The position numbers were made by a program, and so were the translations under genes. Of a stretch of 64,000 nucleotides of DNA, positions 53,134 through 64,000 are shown in pieces (position 1 is the stretch's first letter; the number at the start of each line of letters is the position of its first letter). Under the pieces are notes generated by a model. It saw nothing but the letters and a program-made list of their open reading frames with translations. It did not search any database and was not told the origin of the DNA. Source of the stretch: Streptomyces roseofulvus (GTDB taxonomy: Bacteria; Actinomycetota; Actinomycetes; Streptomycetales; Streptomycetaceae); NCBI RefSeq assembly GCF_039534915.1, contig NZ_BAAAWE010000001.1, forward strand, positions 4,774,001-4,838,000, in the 5' to 3' direction.

Positions 53134-53616
53134 ATGAAGACCTTCACGCCGCGGGCCGTCGGGCCCGACGCACTCGCCGCCCTCCGGTCCGTCGACGACG
53201 CCGGGCGGGCCTGTGTCCCGTACGTCGCCCCCGAGGGCGGCGAGCCGTTGCGGTGCTGTCTGCGCGGGGCGCGGGCCGGGGAGCGGATCGCGCTCGTCTC
53301 GTACGCGCCGCTGCGGCGGTGGGCGGCGGCCACGGGGGCCCGGCCGGGGGCGTACGACGAGGTCGGGCCGGTCTTCGTGCACGCCGAGGCGTGCGCGGGG
53401 CCCGAGCCGGCCGAGGGGTACCCCTTCGAGCGGCCGGGAGCGCTGCGCACCGTCCGCCGCTACAGCGCCGACGGACGGATCGTCGGCGGGCGCCTCGTCG
53501 AACTCCCCGGCCTCGACGAGGCGTTCGCCGAGGCCTTCGCGGACCCGGAGGTCGCGCTCGTGCACGTACGGGCCGTCGAGTACGGGTGCTTCCACTTCGA
53601 GGTGCGGCGGCCCTGA
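53134..53616 (+). CDS. DUF1203 family protein
   Basis: 160 residues, ATG at 53134. The DUF1203 core shows PLRCCLRGARAGERIALVSYAPL, GPVFVHAEACAGP and the C-terminal AVEYGCFHFEVRR. A cytoplasmic protein of unknown function, monocistronic, 55 bases after the phytase-like gene. Confidence 0.8.
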   Translation: MKTFTPRAVGPDALAALRSVDDAGRACVPYVAPEGGEPLRCCLRGARAGERIALVSYAPLRRWAAATGARPGAYDEVGPVFVHAEACAGPEPAEGYPFERPGALRTVRRYSADGRIVGGRLVELPGLDEAFAEAFADPEVALVHVRAVEYGCFHFEVRRP

Positions 53617-53765
53617 CGGAGGCCCCGGCGGCAGGCGGAGAAAACCGGTGGCGGCGGGCGGGGCGCGGTGTCTACCGTCGGAGGCGCTTCGATCCGTCCG
53701 TCGGCGGAAGGGCCTCGGGCCCTCCGCCGTACGTCCGGGCCCCCGGCCCGCAGAGAGGGTGTTGT

Positions 53766-53816
53766 ATGCCCCGGCCCGCGCCGAGCGCGCCTCAGTCCCT
53801 GGCCCTCACCGCCTAG
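53766..53816 (+). CDS. possible 16-residue leader peptide upstream of the RNHCP genes
   Basis: An ATG frame of 16 codons (MPRPAPSAPQSLALTA) ends in TAG 72 bases before the first RNHCP gene. GAGAGGG precedes it. Too short for coding statistics; could be a regulatory uORF or chance. Confidence 0.35.
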   Translation: MPRPAPSAPQSLALTA

Positions 53817-53888
53817 GCGGTCCCCTGCGCGAGGCCCGCTCGGCCGACTCCTGCTGTCAGTGACCCTTCCTCAGCAAGGAGCCTCCGG

Positions 53889-54239
53889 GTGACCATCACC
53901 ATCACCATCGACACCTTCACCTGCGTGTGGTGCGGACTCACCGTCCACGCCCACGCCGCCGGCGGGCAGAGGCGCAACCACTGCCCGTCCTGCCTGCACT
54001 CCCGGCACGTCCACGACCACGTCGAGGGCGGCGCCAGCGACTGCCGGGCACGGATGACGCCGATCTCCATCGCCGTGCTGCGCACCGGCGACTGGATGGT
54101 CGTGCACCGGTGCGTCCGCTGCGACGAGCTGACCTCCAGCCCCGTCGCCGAGGACGACAACCGGCTCATCCTGATGCGGATGGCGGTGCGGCCGCTGGCC
54201 CAGCCGCCGTTCCCGCTCGAAGCGTTCGGGGACCTCTGA
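53889..54239 (+). CDS. RNHCP domain protein (first of a tandem pair)
   Basis: 116 residues, GTG at 53889 with AAGGAG upstream. Three CxxC pairs (Cys12/15, Cys32/35, Cys75/78), one within the family signature RRNHCPSCLHS, form zinc-ribbon-like knuckles. Function of the RNHCP family is not known. The second copy starts 1 base after the stop. Confidence 0.85.
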   Translation: MTITITIDTFTCVWCGLTVHAHAAGGQRRNHCPSCLHSRHVHDHVEGGASDCRARMTPISIAVLRTGDWMVVHRCVRCDELTSSPVAEDDNRLILMRMAVRPLAQPPFPLEAFGDL

Positions 54240-54240
54240 C

Positions 54241-54681
54241 GTGGCCCGCCGTACGCGCACCGACGACCGGCGCCGCGGCGGGCGGCGCGCCCAGCGACGC
54301 AAGGACGTGCTGCACGGGCAGCGGAGCGGCCACCGGGAGCAGGACTTCCGGTGCGTCGCCTGCCGGCTCGTCGTCCCGCTGGCCGCGCCGGGCACGGCGC
54401 ACCGCAACCACTGCCCGACCTGCCTCGCCAGCCTGCACGTCGACGGGCGGATCCCCGGCGACCGGGCGTCCGCCTGCCGGGGCCGGATGGCGCCGATCGG
54501 CGTCTCCGTCCGGCCCGACGGGGAATGGCTCCTCGTCCACGAGTGCCGGTCCTGCGGCGAACTCAGCGCCAACCGGATCGCCGACGACGACAACGCCCTC
54601 GCCCTGATGCGGATCGCCCTGCGCCCGCTGCGGGACCCGGGCGTGCCGGGCGTGGCCCAGGGGGCGCTCCTGGCGCTGTGA
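54241..54681 (+). CDS. RNHCP domain protein (second of a tandem pair)
   Basis: 146 residues, GTG at 54241, one base after the preceding stop. An Arg/basic N-terminal extension of about 35 residues (RRTRTDDRRRGGRRAQRRK) suggests RNA or ribosome binding; three CxxC pairs follow (Cys38/41, Cys58/61 in HRNHCPTCLAS, Cys102/105). Paralogous to the first copy. Confidence 0.85.
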   Translation: MARRTRTDDRRRGGRRAQRRKDVLHGQRSGHREQDFRCVACRLVVPLAAPGTAHRNHCPTCLASLHVDGRIPGDRASACRGRMAPIGVSVRPDGEWLLVHECRSCGELSANRIADDDNALALMRIALRPLRDPGVPGVAQGALLAL

Positions 54682-54709
54682 GCCGCCGGCCGCCCCCGGG
54701 GGGTGCGGG

Positions 54710-55177
54710 TCACTGCACGCAGAACTCGTTCCCCTCGGGGTCGGTCATCACCACCCACGCGCCGCCCTGCTCCGCCACCCGCCGCAGCACCGCCGCGCCC
54801 AGCCCCTCAAGGCGCTCCACCTCGGCGTCCCGGGTGCCGGGCGGGGCGTGCACGTCGAGGTGCAGCCGGTTCTTCACGGTCTTCGCCTCGGGCACCCGCT
54901 GGAAGAGGATCCGCCGGCCGAGGCCGGCCCCGTTCTCCTCCGACACGGGGTCGTCGGGGTGCCGCACCGCGGCGAGGTCGTGCCACCCGAGCCGCTCCTC
55001 CGGCTCCCCGGCGTGCACGGTGACGGTCACGGCCTCCGGTACGGCCCCGGCGCCGAGCAACTGCCCGACGAGCTTGCTGTGGTCCTCCTCCTCGTACCGG
55101 AGGGCGGCCGCCCAGAACGCGGCCTGGGCGTGCGGGTCGGCGCAGTCGACGACGAGCTTCCAGTGCAGTGGCTCCAT
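54710..55177 (-). CDS. VOC family protein
   Basis: 155 residues, ATG at 55175-55177, with GGGAGG almost touching the start. VOC-type core: LHWKLVVDCADPHAQAAFWAAAL, VKNRLHLDVHAPPGTRDAEVERL and VVMTDPEGNEFCVQ at the end. Longer frames extending upstream are antisense-type composition. Function unknown. Confidence 0.8.
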   Translation of the reverse strand: MEPLHWKLVVDCADPHAQAAFWAAALRYEEEDHSKLVGQLLGAGAVPEAVTVTVHAGEPEERLGWHDLAAVRHPDDPVSEENGAGLGRRILFQRVPEAKTVKNRLHLDVHAPPGTRDAEVERLEGLGAAVLRRVAEQGGAWVVMTDPEGNEFCVQ

Positions 55178-55454
55178 CCTCCCGACCCTCCCCCACCCGC
55201 CCCCACGCCGCCACCGGAATGCCGGACCCCCGGCCCTCAGCCCCGGACCCGGTCCAGCAGCCGCGTGCCGCCACGGATCCCACTGCACCCGCGCCCGGCG
55301 CAGCTCCCGCTGCCAGGTCGCCGGGAGCGACGGCTTGATCCACGTCATCCGGTCCCGCTTCCAGCGTCCCGGAACCGCCCGTCCCGCGCGGCGGGCAGGC
55401 CGATCTCCGGCGGTACGCCTGGTGGCCGCGCTCCGGCCATCGGATTTCGCGCGG

Positions 55455-56543
55455 TCAGGCGCGGACGTCGTCCGGGGCGGGAAGGGGACCGGCGGCCTTC
55501 TCGGCCGTCGGGCGGGTCGCCGCTTCCCCGGCCGTCGGGCGGGGGCTCGTCTCCTCGGCCGTCAGGCGGGTCGCCGCTTCCTCGGCCGCTCGGGCCACCG
55601 CCGCGCGGCTGCGGCGGGCGGTGCGGAGGGCGTCCCAGGTGAGGAGCGTGAGGGCGAGCCAGACCAGGGAGAAGCCGGCCCAGCGCTCGGGCGGCATGGC
55701 CTCGTGGAAGTACACGACGCCGAGGAGGAACTGGAAGACGGGCGCCAGGTACTGGAGCAGGCCCAGGGTGGAGAGCGGGACCCGGATCGCCGCCGCGCCG
55801 AAGCAGATCAGCGGCACCGCCGTGACGACGCCGGCCGAGGCGAGCAGCGCCATGTGGCCGACGCCCTCGGAGCCGAAGGCGAGTTCGGAGCGCGAACCGA
55901 GGAAGACCAGGTAGCCGAGGGCCGGCAGGAACTGGACGGCCGTCTCGGCCGCCAGCGACTCCAGGCCGCCGATGTTGACCTGCTTCTTCACCAGGCCGTA
56001 GACGGCGAAGGAGAAGGCGAGGACGAGGGAGATCCACGGCGGGCGCCCGTACCCCACCGCCAGGACCAGCACGGCCGCGAAGCCGATGCCGACCGCCGCC
56101 CACTGCGCCGGGCGGAGGCGCTCCTTCAGGACGAGGACGCCGAGCGCGATCGTCACCAGCGGGTTGATGAAGTAGCCGAGCGAGGACTCGACGACGTGCC
56201 CGTTGTTCACCGACCAGATGTAGAGGCCCCAGTTCACGGTGATGACGGTCGCGGCGATCGTCAGCAGGCCCAGCTTGCGCGGGCTGGCCGCCAGCTCCCG
56301 CACCCAGCCCCAGCGGCGCAGCACCAGGAGGGTGAGGCCGACGAAGGCGAACGACCACACCATCCGGTGCGCCAGGATCTCGCCCGCGCCGGCCGGCTTG
56401 AGGAGCGGCCAGTAGAGCGGGAACAGGCCCCAGATCGCATACGCGGCGATGCCGTACAGCAGGCCGGCACGGCTCTCGCCGCCTTCCGTCGTCCCGGCCG
56501 TTCCGACCGTTCCGGCCGTTCCGTCCGTCTCTCTTCCGCCCAT
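55455..56543 (-). CDS. rarD: EamA-family transporter RarD
   Basis: 362 residues, ATG at 56541-56543 with GGGAGG. Ten predicted membrane spans in two EamA repeats; signatures GLLYGIAAYAIWGLFPLYWPLL and NWGLYIWSVNNGHVVESSLGYFINPL are typical of RarD. It may export or import small metabolites; chloramphenicol sensitivity is linked to it in some bacteria. The C-terminal cytoplasmic tail (about 318-362) is made of degenerate 9-11-residue Ala/Thr/Arg/Pro/Glu repeats, encoded by near-identical DNA units. Confidence 0.9.
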   Translation of the reverse strand: MGGRETDGTAGTVGTAGTTEGGESRAGLLYGIAAYAIWGLFPLYWPLLKPAGAGEILAHRMVWSFAFVGLTLLVLRRWGWVRELAASPRKLGLLTIAATVITVNWGLYIWSVNNGHVVESSLGYFINPLVTIALGVLVLKERLRPAQWAAVGIGFAAVLVLAVGYGRPPWISLVLAFSFAVYGLVKKQVNIGGLESLAAETAVQFLPALGYLVFLGSRSELAFGSEGVGHMALLASAGVVTAVPLICFGAAAIRVPLSTLGLLQYLAPVFQFLLGVVYFHEAMPPERWAGFSLVWLALTLLTWDALRTARRSRAAVARAAEEAATRLTAEETSPRPTAGEAATRPTAEKAAGPLPAPDDVRA

Positions 56544-56647
56544 GAGGAGCCTCCCGCCCTGCGCCGCGCTGTTCCGACGAAGGTAGCGCCGCACAGGGCA
56601 GGCTGTCATGTGTGTACCGCTATACGGTCATGACCTTGAAGGGCGAA

Positions 56648-57523
56648 CTACTCCGCCGCCGCCAGCGCCTCGCCGATCGTGGTGCCGATCGGGGTCGTCG
56701 GGCGGCCGATCAGCCGCGCCAGGTCACCGGTCCGGATCGCCAGCGCGCCCCGCTCGATCGCCTTGTCGACGTCGACGAGGATCGCCGCGAAGGGCTCCGG
56801 CACCCCGGCGCCCGTCAGGATCTCCAGGTGCGTCTCGGCCGGCACGTTCGTGTACGCGATCTCCCGGCCGGCGCGGGCGCCGACCTCCGCCGCGTACTCC
56901 GCCAGCGACCACGCCTCGTCGCCGCTCAGCTCGTACGCCCGGTTCAGGTGCTCCGCGGCCGGCCCGCTCAGCACCGCCGCCGCGGCGGCCGCGTAGTCGG
57001 CGCGGGAGGCGGAGGCGACCCGGCCCTCGCCCGCGTTGGCGACGACGGCTCCGTGGGCGAGGACGGGGGCCAGGTTCGCCGTGTAGTTCTCGCTGTACCA
57101 GCCGTTGCGGAGGAAGGTGTACGGCAGCCCCGAGGCCAGGATCAGCGCCTCGGTCTCCTTGTGCTCCGCCGCCAGGTCGAAGTCGGCGTCCGGGCCGCCG
57201 AGCACGCCGGTGTACGCCAGCTGGGCCACGCCCGCCGCCTTGGCCGCGTCGATCACGGCGGCGTGCTGCGGCACCCGCTGCCCGACCTCGCTGCCGGAGA
57301 TCAGCAGCACCCGGTCGCCCGCCGCGAAGGCGTCGGCCAGTGTCTCGGGGCGGCTGTAGTCGGCGATCCGCAGCTCGACGCCGCGCTCCGCCAGGTCGGC
57401 GGCCTTCTCCTTGTTCCGCACCACGGCGGCGACGGAGCCGGCGGGGACGGTCGGGTCGGCGAGGAGGGCGTCGACGACGAGACGGCCGAGCTGTCCGGTG
57501 GCTCCGGTGACGACGATGCTCAT
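56648..57523 (-). CDS. NmrA-type NAD(P)H:quinone oxidoreductase (QOR2-like)
   Basis: 291 residues, ATG at 57521-57523 with GAGAGAG upstream. N-terminal NAD(P)-binding motif TGATGQLGRLVV, then VRNKEKAADLAERGVE and YTGVLGG, GLPYTFLRNGWYSENY, as in E. coli QorB/YtfG, which reduces quinones with NADPH. The divergent HxlR regulator next to it matches the qorR-qor2 arrangement of Corynebacterium. Role in quinone or electrophile stress is likely. Confidence 0.87.
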   Translation of the reverse strand: MSIVVTGATGQLGRLVVDALLADPTVPAGSVAAVVRNKEKAADLAERGVELRIADYSRPETLADAFAAGDRVLLISGSEVGQRVPQHAAVIDAAKAAGVAQLAYTGVLGGPDADFDLAAEHKETEALILASGLPYTFLRNGWYSENYTANLAPVLAHGAVVANAGEGRVASASRADYAAAAAAVLSGPAAEHLNRAYELSGDEAWSLAEYAAEVGARAGREIAYTNVPAETHLEILTGAGVPEPFAAILVDVDKAIERGALAIRTGDLARLIGRPTTPIGTTIGEALAAAE

Positions 57524-57563
57524 GGGGCTCTCTCTTCCTTCGCGGTGCGGTGATCGGGGCGAT

Positions 57564-57639
57564 GCACTTACCGTACGAGGTGCGCTAACCAATCGAAAGT
57601 ACCCACTTTGAAGTAAGGTACTGGTGTGAAGGTAAGTGC
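57564..57639. promoter_or_regulatory. inverted repeats in the qor2-like/HxlR divergent promoter
   Basis: GCACTTACC (57564-57572) and its exact complement GGTAAGTGC (57631-57639) flank the region. An internal AAAGTACCCACTTT palindrome (about 57597-57610) and AGTAAGGTAC (57612-57621) lie between. These are plausible sites for the HxlR-type regulator. Confidence 0.5.
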
Positions 57640-58018
57640 CGAGATTCCCGTGACCCCCCTGCTGGCCGGCGCCGACGGCACCATGTGCCCGTCCCGTCTC
57701 GTCCTGGAGCACGTGACCAGCCGCTGGGGCGTCCTCGTCCAGATCGCCCTCCTGGAGCGCTCGTACCGCTTCAGCGAACTGCGGCGGCGGATCGGCGGCG
57801 TCAGCGAGAAGATGCTGACCCAGACCCTCCAGACCCTGGAGCGCGACGGCTTCGTCCACCGCGAGGCCCGGCCCGTCATCCCGCCCCGCGTCGACTACAG
57901 CCTCACCCCGCTCGGCGAGGAGTCCGCCCGCCGCGTCAGGGAGCTGGCCCTCTGGACCGAGTCCCGGGTCCCCGCCGTCGAGGCGGCCCGCGCCCGCTAC
58001 GACGCGGAGCGCGGGTGA
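57626..58018 (+). CDS. HxlR/QorR-type redox-sensing regulator
   Basis: 130 residues, GTG at 57626 with AAGTAAGG upstream. A DUF24 winged helix (LVLEHVTSRWGVLVQIALLE, RFSELRRRIGGVSEKMLTQTL). It has one cysteine, Cys21 in DGTMCPSRLVLE, the position used for thiol sensing in QorR and related regulators. Divergent from the QOR2-like gene with 100 bases between starts. Oxidation of Cys21 would release repression of the reductase (family knowledge plus inference). Confidence 0.87.
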   Translation: MKVSAEIPVTPLLAGADGTMCPSRLVLEHVTSRWGVLVQIALLERSYRFSELRRRIGGVSEKMLTQTLQTLERDGFVHREARPVIPPRVDYSLTPLGEESARRVRELALWTESRVPAVEAARARYDAERG

Positions 58019-58060
58019 CATGGGCGCCCTGCCTGACGACCGCCCTCTGAAGCGTCGGCC

Positions 58061-58642
58061 CTAGTCGAAGTAGAGACGGTTCGAGGAGACGATGTTGGGC
58101 GTCACGTTCTTCAAGTTGTTGAACGTATGGGTGAGTGCCGCGACGTACATGTTGTACTCCTGGAAGCTGACCATCCGGTTCACGTGGTACGGGTCCGAGC
58201 CGCCGATGAGGCTGGGGCAGACCATGCAGATCGCGGAGTTGGCGCGGTTGTCCCAGCCGACCGTGCCGAGGTTCGGGTAGTCGCAGTAGAGGTTTACCGA
58301 TGACCCCGAGCCGTTGTCGCCGTCGAAGTAGCGGATGGTCACCCATGGATGGCACGTCGCCGCTGCGGCGGACTCCGTGCGCGTTTCTTCCGGGCCCGCG
58401 ACTGCTAGTGGCCGATTGGCGCCCGTGGTGACCGCAGAAGGCAGGCCGCCCCGTTCCATGAGGTCGAGTTCGGCTCCGCGTTCCGTCGCGAAGCACGTCA
58501 ACTGTCCTCGCCCGTTCGCGTCGTGGCAGTGGGTCTCGGCGGGCGGCCGAGACGTTTCCGTGCCAACCGAGGTCAGGGGCGCGGGGGGCGTCATGGTCAT
58601 CGCGAGTACGACCGAACTGGCGAAGAGTCCGATTTTCATCAT
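58061..58642 (-). CDS. small secreted protein with crystallin/I36-like end
   Basis: 193 residues, ATG at 58640-58642 (a second ATG follows). A signal peptide (MMKIGLFASSVVLAMTMTPPA). The middle is Ser/Ala/Thr-rich; the C-terminal half has FDGDNGSGSSVNLYCDYPNL and VGWDNRANSAIC, which weakly resembles beta/gamma-crystallin or peptidase-inhibitor I36 modules. Cysteines suggest disulfides. Lower G+C and codon use less biased than neighbours hint at recent transfer. No function known. Confidence 0.6.
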   Translation of the reverse strand: MMKIGLFASSVVLAMTMTPPAPLTSVGTETSRPPAETHCHDANGRGQLTCFATERGAELDLMERGGLPSAVTTGANRPLAVAGPEETRTESAAAATCHPWVTIRYFDGDNGSGSSVNLYCDYPNLGTVGWDNRANSAICMVCPSLIGGSDPYHVNRMVSFQEYNMYVAALTHTFNNLKNVTPNIVSSNRLYFD

Positions 58643-58729
58643 GCGCCGAGGCTTTGAGCGCCCTGCCTCGACCAGTAGTCACTGTTGCGTCAAATCCGGT
58701 GAAAAGAAGTGGAGTTGCCGGGAAAAACC

Positions 58730-58760
58730 GAGGGGCACGGCCATGCAGGCCGTGCCCCTC
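58730..58760. terminator. terminator after korB
   Basis: A perfect 13-bp stem (58730-58742 with 58748-58760) and a 5-base loop, about 20 bases beyond the korB stop on the minus strand. On that strand it is followed by GGTTTTTCCC. Confidence 0.9.
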
Positions 58761-58779
58761 GCCGTGTCCGGCCGCCGCG

Positions 58780-61762
<2,983 letters not shown>

Positions 61763-61972
61763 TTACTGGACCTCCCTAGCGGCAAGCGGGACTCTTCGCC
61801 CACCCTACGACTGCGGGGTGGGCGGTCCCGGGGATTCTCACATGATGGGCTCCCGGCTGAGACGCCCATGTGTCCTGCGTTGTCCCGTTCTGCGCCTACC
61901 CGGATTGCTCCGGAACGCGGCATTCCGACTCGTTCTTCCGTCCTAGGACCCCCAGGGGCCCGAAGGGCCGTA

Positions 61973-61989
61973 TCTGACAGGGTGTCAGA
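61973..61989. other. 17-bp palindrome between kor and the response regulator
   Basis: TCTGACA and TGTCAGA around GGG. The 276-bp gap holds no gene; this may be an operator or a weak terminator of the response regulator gene ending at 62039. Confidence 0.4.
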
Positions 61990-62038
61990 AGATCAAGGGT
62001 GAGGGCGGGTCCCGCCCCGCGGCACGACGCCGGCCCGC

Positions 62039-62740
62039 TCAGGACCTGAGGTACGTCAGCACCGCGAGGACCCGGCGGTGGTCGCCCTCGCTCGGCGACA
62101 GGCCCAGCTTCAGGAAGATGTTCCCGATGTGCTTCTCCACCGCGCCGTCGCTCACCACCAGCTGCTTCGCGATCGCCGAGTTCGTCCGGCCCTCGGCCAT
62201 CAGACCCAGGACCTCCCGCTCGCGCGGCGTCAGGTGCGCCAGCACGTCCTGCTGCCGGCTCCGCCCGAGCAGCTGCTGGACGACCTCCGGGTCCAGGGCC
62301 GTACCCCCCTCGGCCACCCGCACCACGGCCTCGGTGAACTCGCGGACCTCCGCGACCCGGTCCTTCAGCAGATAGCCCACACCGCGCGTGGAACCGGCCA
62401 GCAGTTCGGTGGCGTACTGCTCCTCCACGTACTGCGACAGCACCAGCACCCCGAGATCCGGATACTCCGCGCGCAGCCGCACCGCCGCCCGCACCCCCTC
62501 GTCCGTGTGGGTCGGCGGCATCCGCACGTCGGCCACCACCACGTCCGGCAGCGCGCCCGCGTCCGCCAGCTCGGCGACCGTCTTCACCAGCGCGTCGCCG
62601 TCCCCGACCCCCGCGACGACCTCGTGGCCCCGGTCCGTCAGCAGGCGGGTCAGTCCCTCGCGCAACAGCACCGAGTCCTCGGCGATCACCACGCGCACCC
62701 GGCCCGCCACCTCACCCACACCCACGCCCGCTGCCCCCAT
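62039..62740 (-). CDS. NarL/LuxR-family response regulator
   Basis: 233 residues from the ATG at 62738-62740 with AGGAG upstream. Receiver domain (about 15-135) with acidic residues 21-22, phosphorylated Asp71 in VVVADVRMP, and the conserved Lys in GYLLKDRV; C-terminal LuxR helix-turn-helix (about 168-230; LTPREREVLGLMAEGRTNSAIAKQLVVSDGAVEKHI). It receives phosphate from the adjacent kinase. Targets unknown. Confidence 0.92.
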   Translation of the reverse strand: MGAAGVGVGEVAGRVRVVIAEDSVLLREGLTRLLTDRGHEVVAGVGDGDALVKTVAELADAGALPDVVVADVRMPPTHTDEGVRAAVRLRAEYPDLGVLVLSQYVEEQYATELLAGSTRGVGYLLKDRVAEVREFTEAVVRVAEGGTALDPEVVQQLLGRSRQQDVLAHLTPREREVLGLMAEGRTNSAIAKQLVVSDGAVEKHIGNIFLKLGLSPSEGDHRRVLAVLTYLRS

Positions 62741-62870
62741 GCTCCTGCTCGTCTCCGTGCGACCCGGTCGGCATCGCGTGATCAGCATCGCAGGAAAGGC
62801 CGCGCGAAAGGGGACGCCGGAAAGAAACATCAAGGGGAACCGCGAGCGCCCCCCGCCCGGTGCGCGCGCC

Positions 62871-64000
62871 TCAGGCGCGCCAGGGCAGCTCCGCGGTGAC
62901 CGTCGTCGGACCGCCCTCCGGCGAGTCCACCGCCAGCACCCCGTCCACCGAGCGCAGCCGCTCCGCGAGCCCCGCGAGACCCCCGCCGCGCGCCGGGTCC
63001 GCCCCGCCCACGCCGTCGTCCCGCACCTGGAGCATCAGCCGCCCCTCCGACCGCCACACGTCCACCGAGGCCCGCCGCGCCCGGGCGTGCCGCTCCACGT
63101 TCCGCAGCAGCTCCGCGACCGTGAAGTAGGCCAGGCCCTCGATCGCCGGCACCGGACGGCCCGGCAGCTCCACCGTCACCGACACCGGCACCGGGCAGCG
63201 CGCCGCCACCGCCGACAGCGCCGCGTCGAGGCCACGGTCGGTCAGCACCGCCGGGTGGATGCCCCGCGCCAGGTCCCGCAGCTCCTTCAGCGCCAGCTTC
63301 ACCTCGCCGTGCGCCTCGTCCACCAGCACCGCCGCCGCCTCCGGGTCCCGGGCCAGCGTCTCCTTCGCCATCCCCAGGTCCAGCGCCAGCGACGCCAGCC
63401 GCGCCTGCGGCCCGTCGTGCAGGTCCCGCTCGATCCGCCGCAGGTCCGCCGCCGCCGTGTCCAGGGCCGCGCCCCGGTCCGACTCCAGCTCCGTCACCCG
63501 CTCCGCCAGCCGGCCCCGGCCCAGCAGCCCCGCCGCCAGCACCCGGTCCACCGCGGTCAGCCCCCGCACCACCGGCGGCCACGCCAGCACGACCAGCAGC
63601 CCGACCGCGAAGGCGACGCCCACCTCGAAGGGCGAGTCGACGTACAGGGCGCGGTGCTCGTCCCCGTACAGCTGGATCCCGTCCTGGCTCAGGTACGCCG
63701 GGAACACCCACCGCCACACCGGATACGTGAACAGGCCCCAGCCGACCGAGAAGACCGTCACCGACACGCAGAACGAGAACACCGCCCACGGGAAGTGCAC
63801 GAGCGCGTACAGCAGGTGCCGCCACGAGGCCCCGCTCCGCAGCACCGCCGCCATCCACGAGAACGGCCCGCCGGTCCGCCCGCGCACCGGCTCCGGCGCC
63901 GGCACGTCCGCGCCGAGCAGCCCCCGCACCCGGGCCCGCTCCACCGCCCCGAAGCCCCGGCACACCACCAGCGACGCCGCCAGCACCGGCACCCCCAGGA
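62871..64000 (-). CDS. sensor histidine kinase (partial; continues beyond the window)
   Basis: The frame is open to the right edge; at least 376 residues are present and the true start lies outside. The N-terminal region has hydrophobic spans of a putative sensor domain (about 30-150; VFSFCVSVTVFSVGWGLFTYPVW). A HisKA_3 dimer domain follows with the phosphoacceptor His in RRIERDLHDGPQARL, then a HATPase_c domain (ELLRNVERHARA, DDGVGGADPARGGGLAGLAERL). Upstream partner of the response regulator, 130 bases away. Signal unknown. Confidence 0.9.
   Translation of the reverse strand, partial: LGVPVLAASLVVCRGFGAVERARVRGLLGADVPAPEPVRGRTGGPFSWMAAVLRSGASWRHLLYALVHFPWAVFSFCVSVTVFSVGWGLFTYPVWRWVFPAYLSQDGIQLYGDEHRALYVDSPFEVGVAFAVGLLVVLAWPPVVRGLTAVDRVLAAGLLGRGRLAERVTELESDRGAALDTAAADLRRIERDLHDGPQARLASLALDLGMAKETLARDPEAAAVLVDEAHGEVKLALKELRDLARGIHPAVLTDRGLDAALSAVAARCPVPVSVTVELPGRPVPAIEGLAYFTVAELLRNVERHARARRASVDVWRSEGRLMLQVRDDGVGGADPARGGGLAGLAERLRSVDGVLAVDSPEGGPTTVTAELPWRA

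Noticed and set aside
56608..57510. 300-codon plus-strand frame opposite the quinone reductase
   Set aside because: Arg/Pro/Ser low-complexity shadow; the minus strand encodes an NmrA-type reductase.

Overview
High-GC actinobacterial chromosome, almost certainly Streptomyces. The signs are strong third-position G/C bias, frequent GTG and some TTG starts, many secreted proteins, an LAXTG sortase substrate, a futalosine-type menaquinone pathway and a 14-gene nuo operon. From memory, the order csp - mqnA - mqnC - menG - reductase - nuoA-N - polyprenyl synthase - kor matches the Streptomyces core region around the nuo operon. No database search was possible.

Layout. (1) 1-5003, minus strand: three paralogous secreted FG-GAP/VCBS repeat proteins, the leftmost cut by the window edge. 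(2) 5152-7418: DinB-like protein and DUF1992 (coupled, minus), a secreted M23 peptidase (plus) and a cold-shock protein (minus). (3) 7704-14483: menaquinone genes mqnA, mqnC, a compacted amidohydrolase-like protein, menG and a geranylgeranyl-reductase-type flavoprotein, interrupted by a SigE-family sigma factor and its membrane partner. (4) 14565-15482: NlpC/P60 cell-wall hydrolase (minus). (5) 16174-31975: nuoA-N (complex I), preceded by a Rex-like operator. (6) 32046-39553: secreted protein, AraC regulator, CBM-fused extracellular intradiol dioxygenase, fumarylacetoacetase, LAXTG wall protein and CocE-type hydrolase. (7) 39905-46786: polyprenyl diphosphate synthase, LolA-like lipoprotein-carrier relative, S. 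griseus-type aminopeptidase, MerR/TipA regulator, VOC protein and membrane proteins. (8) 46815-58642: accessory stretch with a signal peptidase homologue lacking its catalytic pair, a GntR-TetR hybrid regulator divergent from an FAD monooxygenase, alpha/beta hydrolase, a MITE-like element, VOC proteins, phytase-like protein, tandem RNHCP proteins, RarD, a QorR/Qor2-like redox pair and a small secreted protein. (9) 58780-64000: korAB 2-oxoacid:ferredoxin oxidoreductase and a LuxR/NarL two-component pair cut by the right edge.

How they fit: the core is a respiratory-electron module. Genes for making the menaquinone head group (mqnA, mqnC), methylating it (menG), reducing its tail (GGR) and supplying the polyprenyl chain (39905-40915) surround complex I, which reduces menaquinone; KorAB adds a ferredoxin-linked branch. 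The Rex-like site, the recurring GTGATC motif upstream of both nuo and the polyprenyl synthase, and the QorR-like regulator suggest redox control at several points.

Most notable candidates: a MITE-like element whose CTAG ends supply the stop codons of both flanking convergent genes; a predicted catalytically dead signal peptidase I; an amidohydrolase-like protein without its metal site beside mqnC; and the shared GTGATC clusters.
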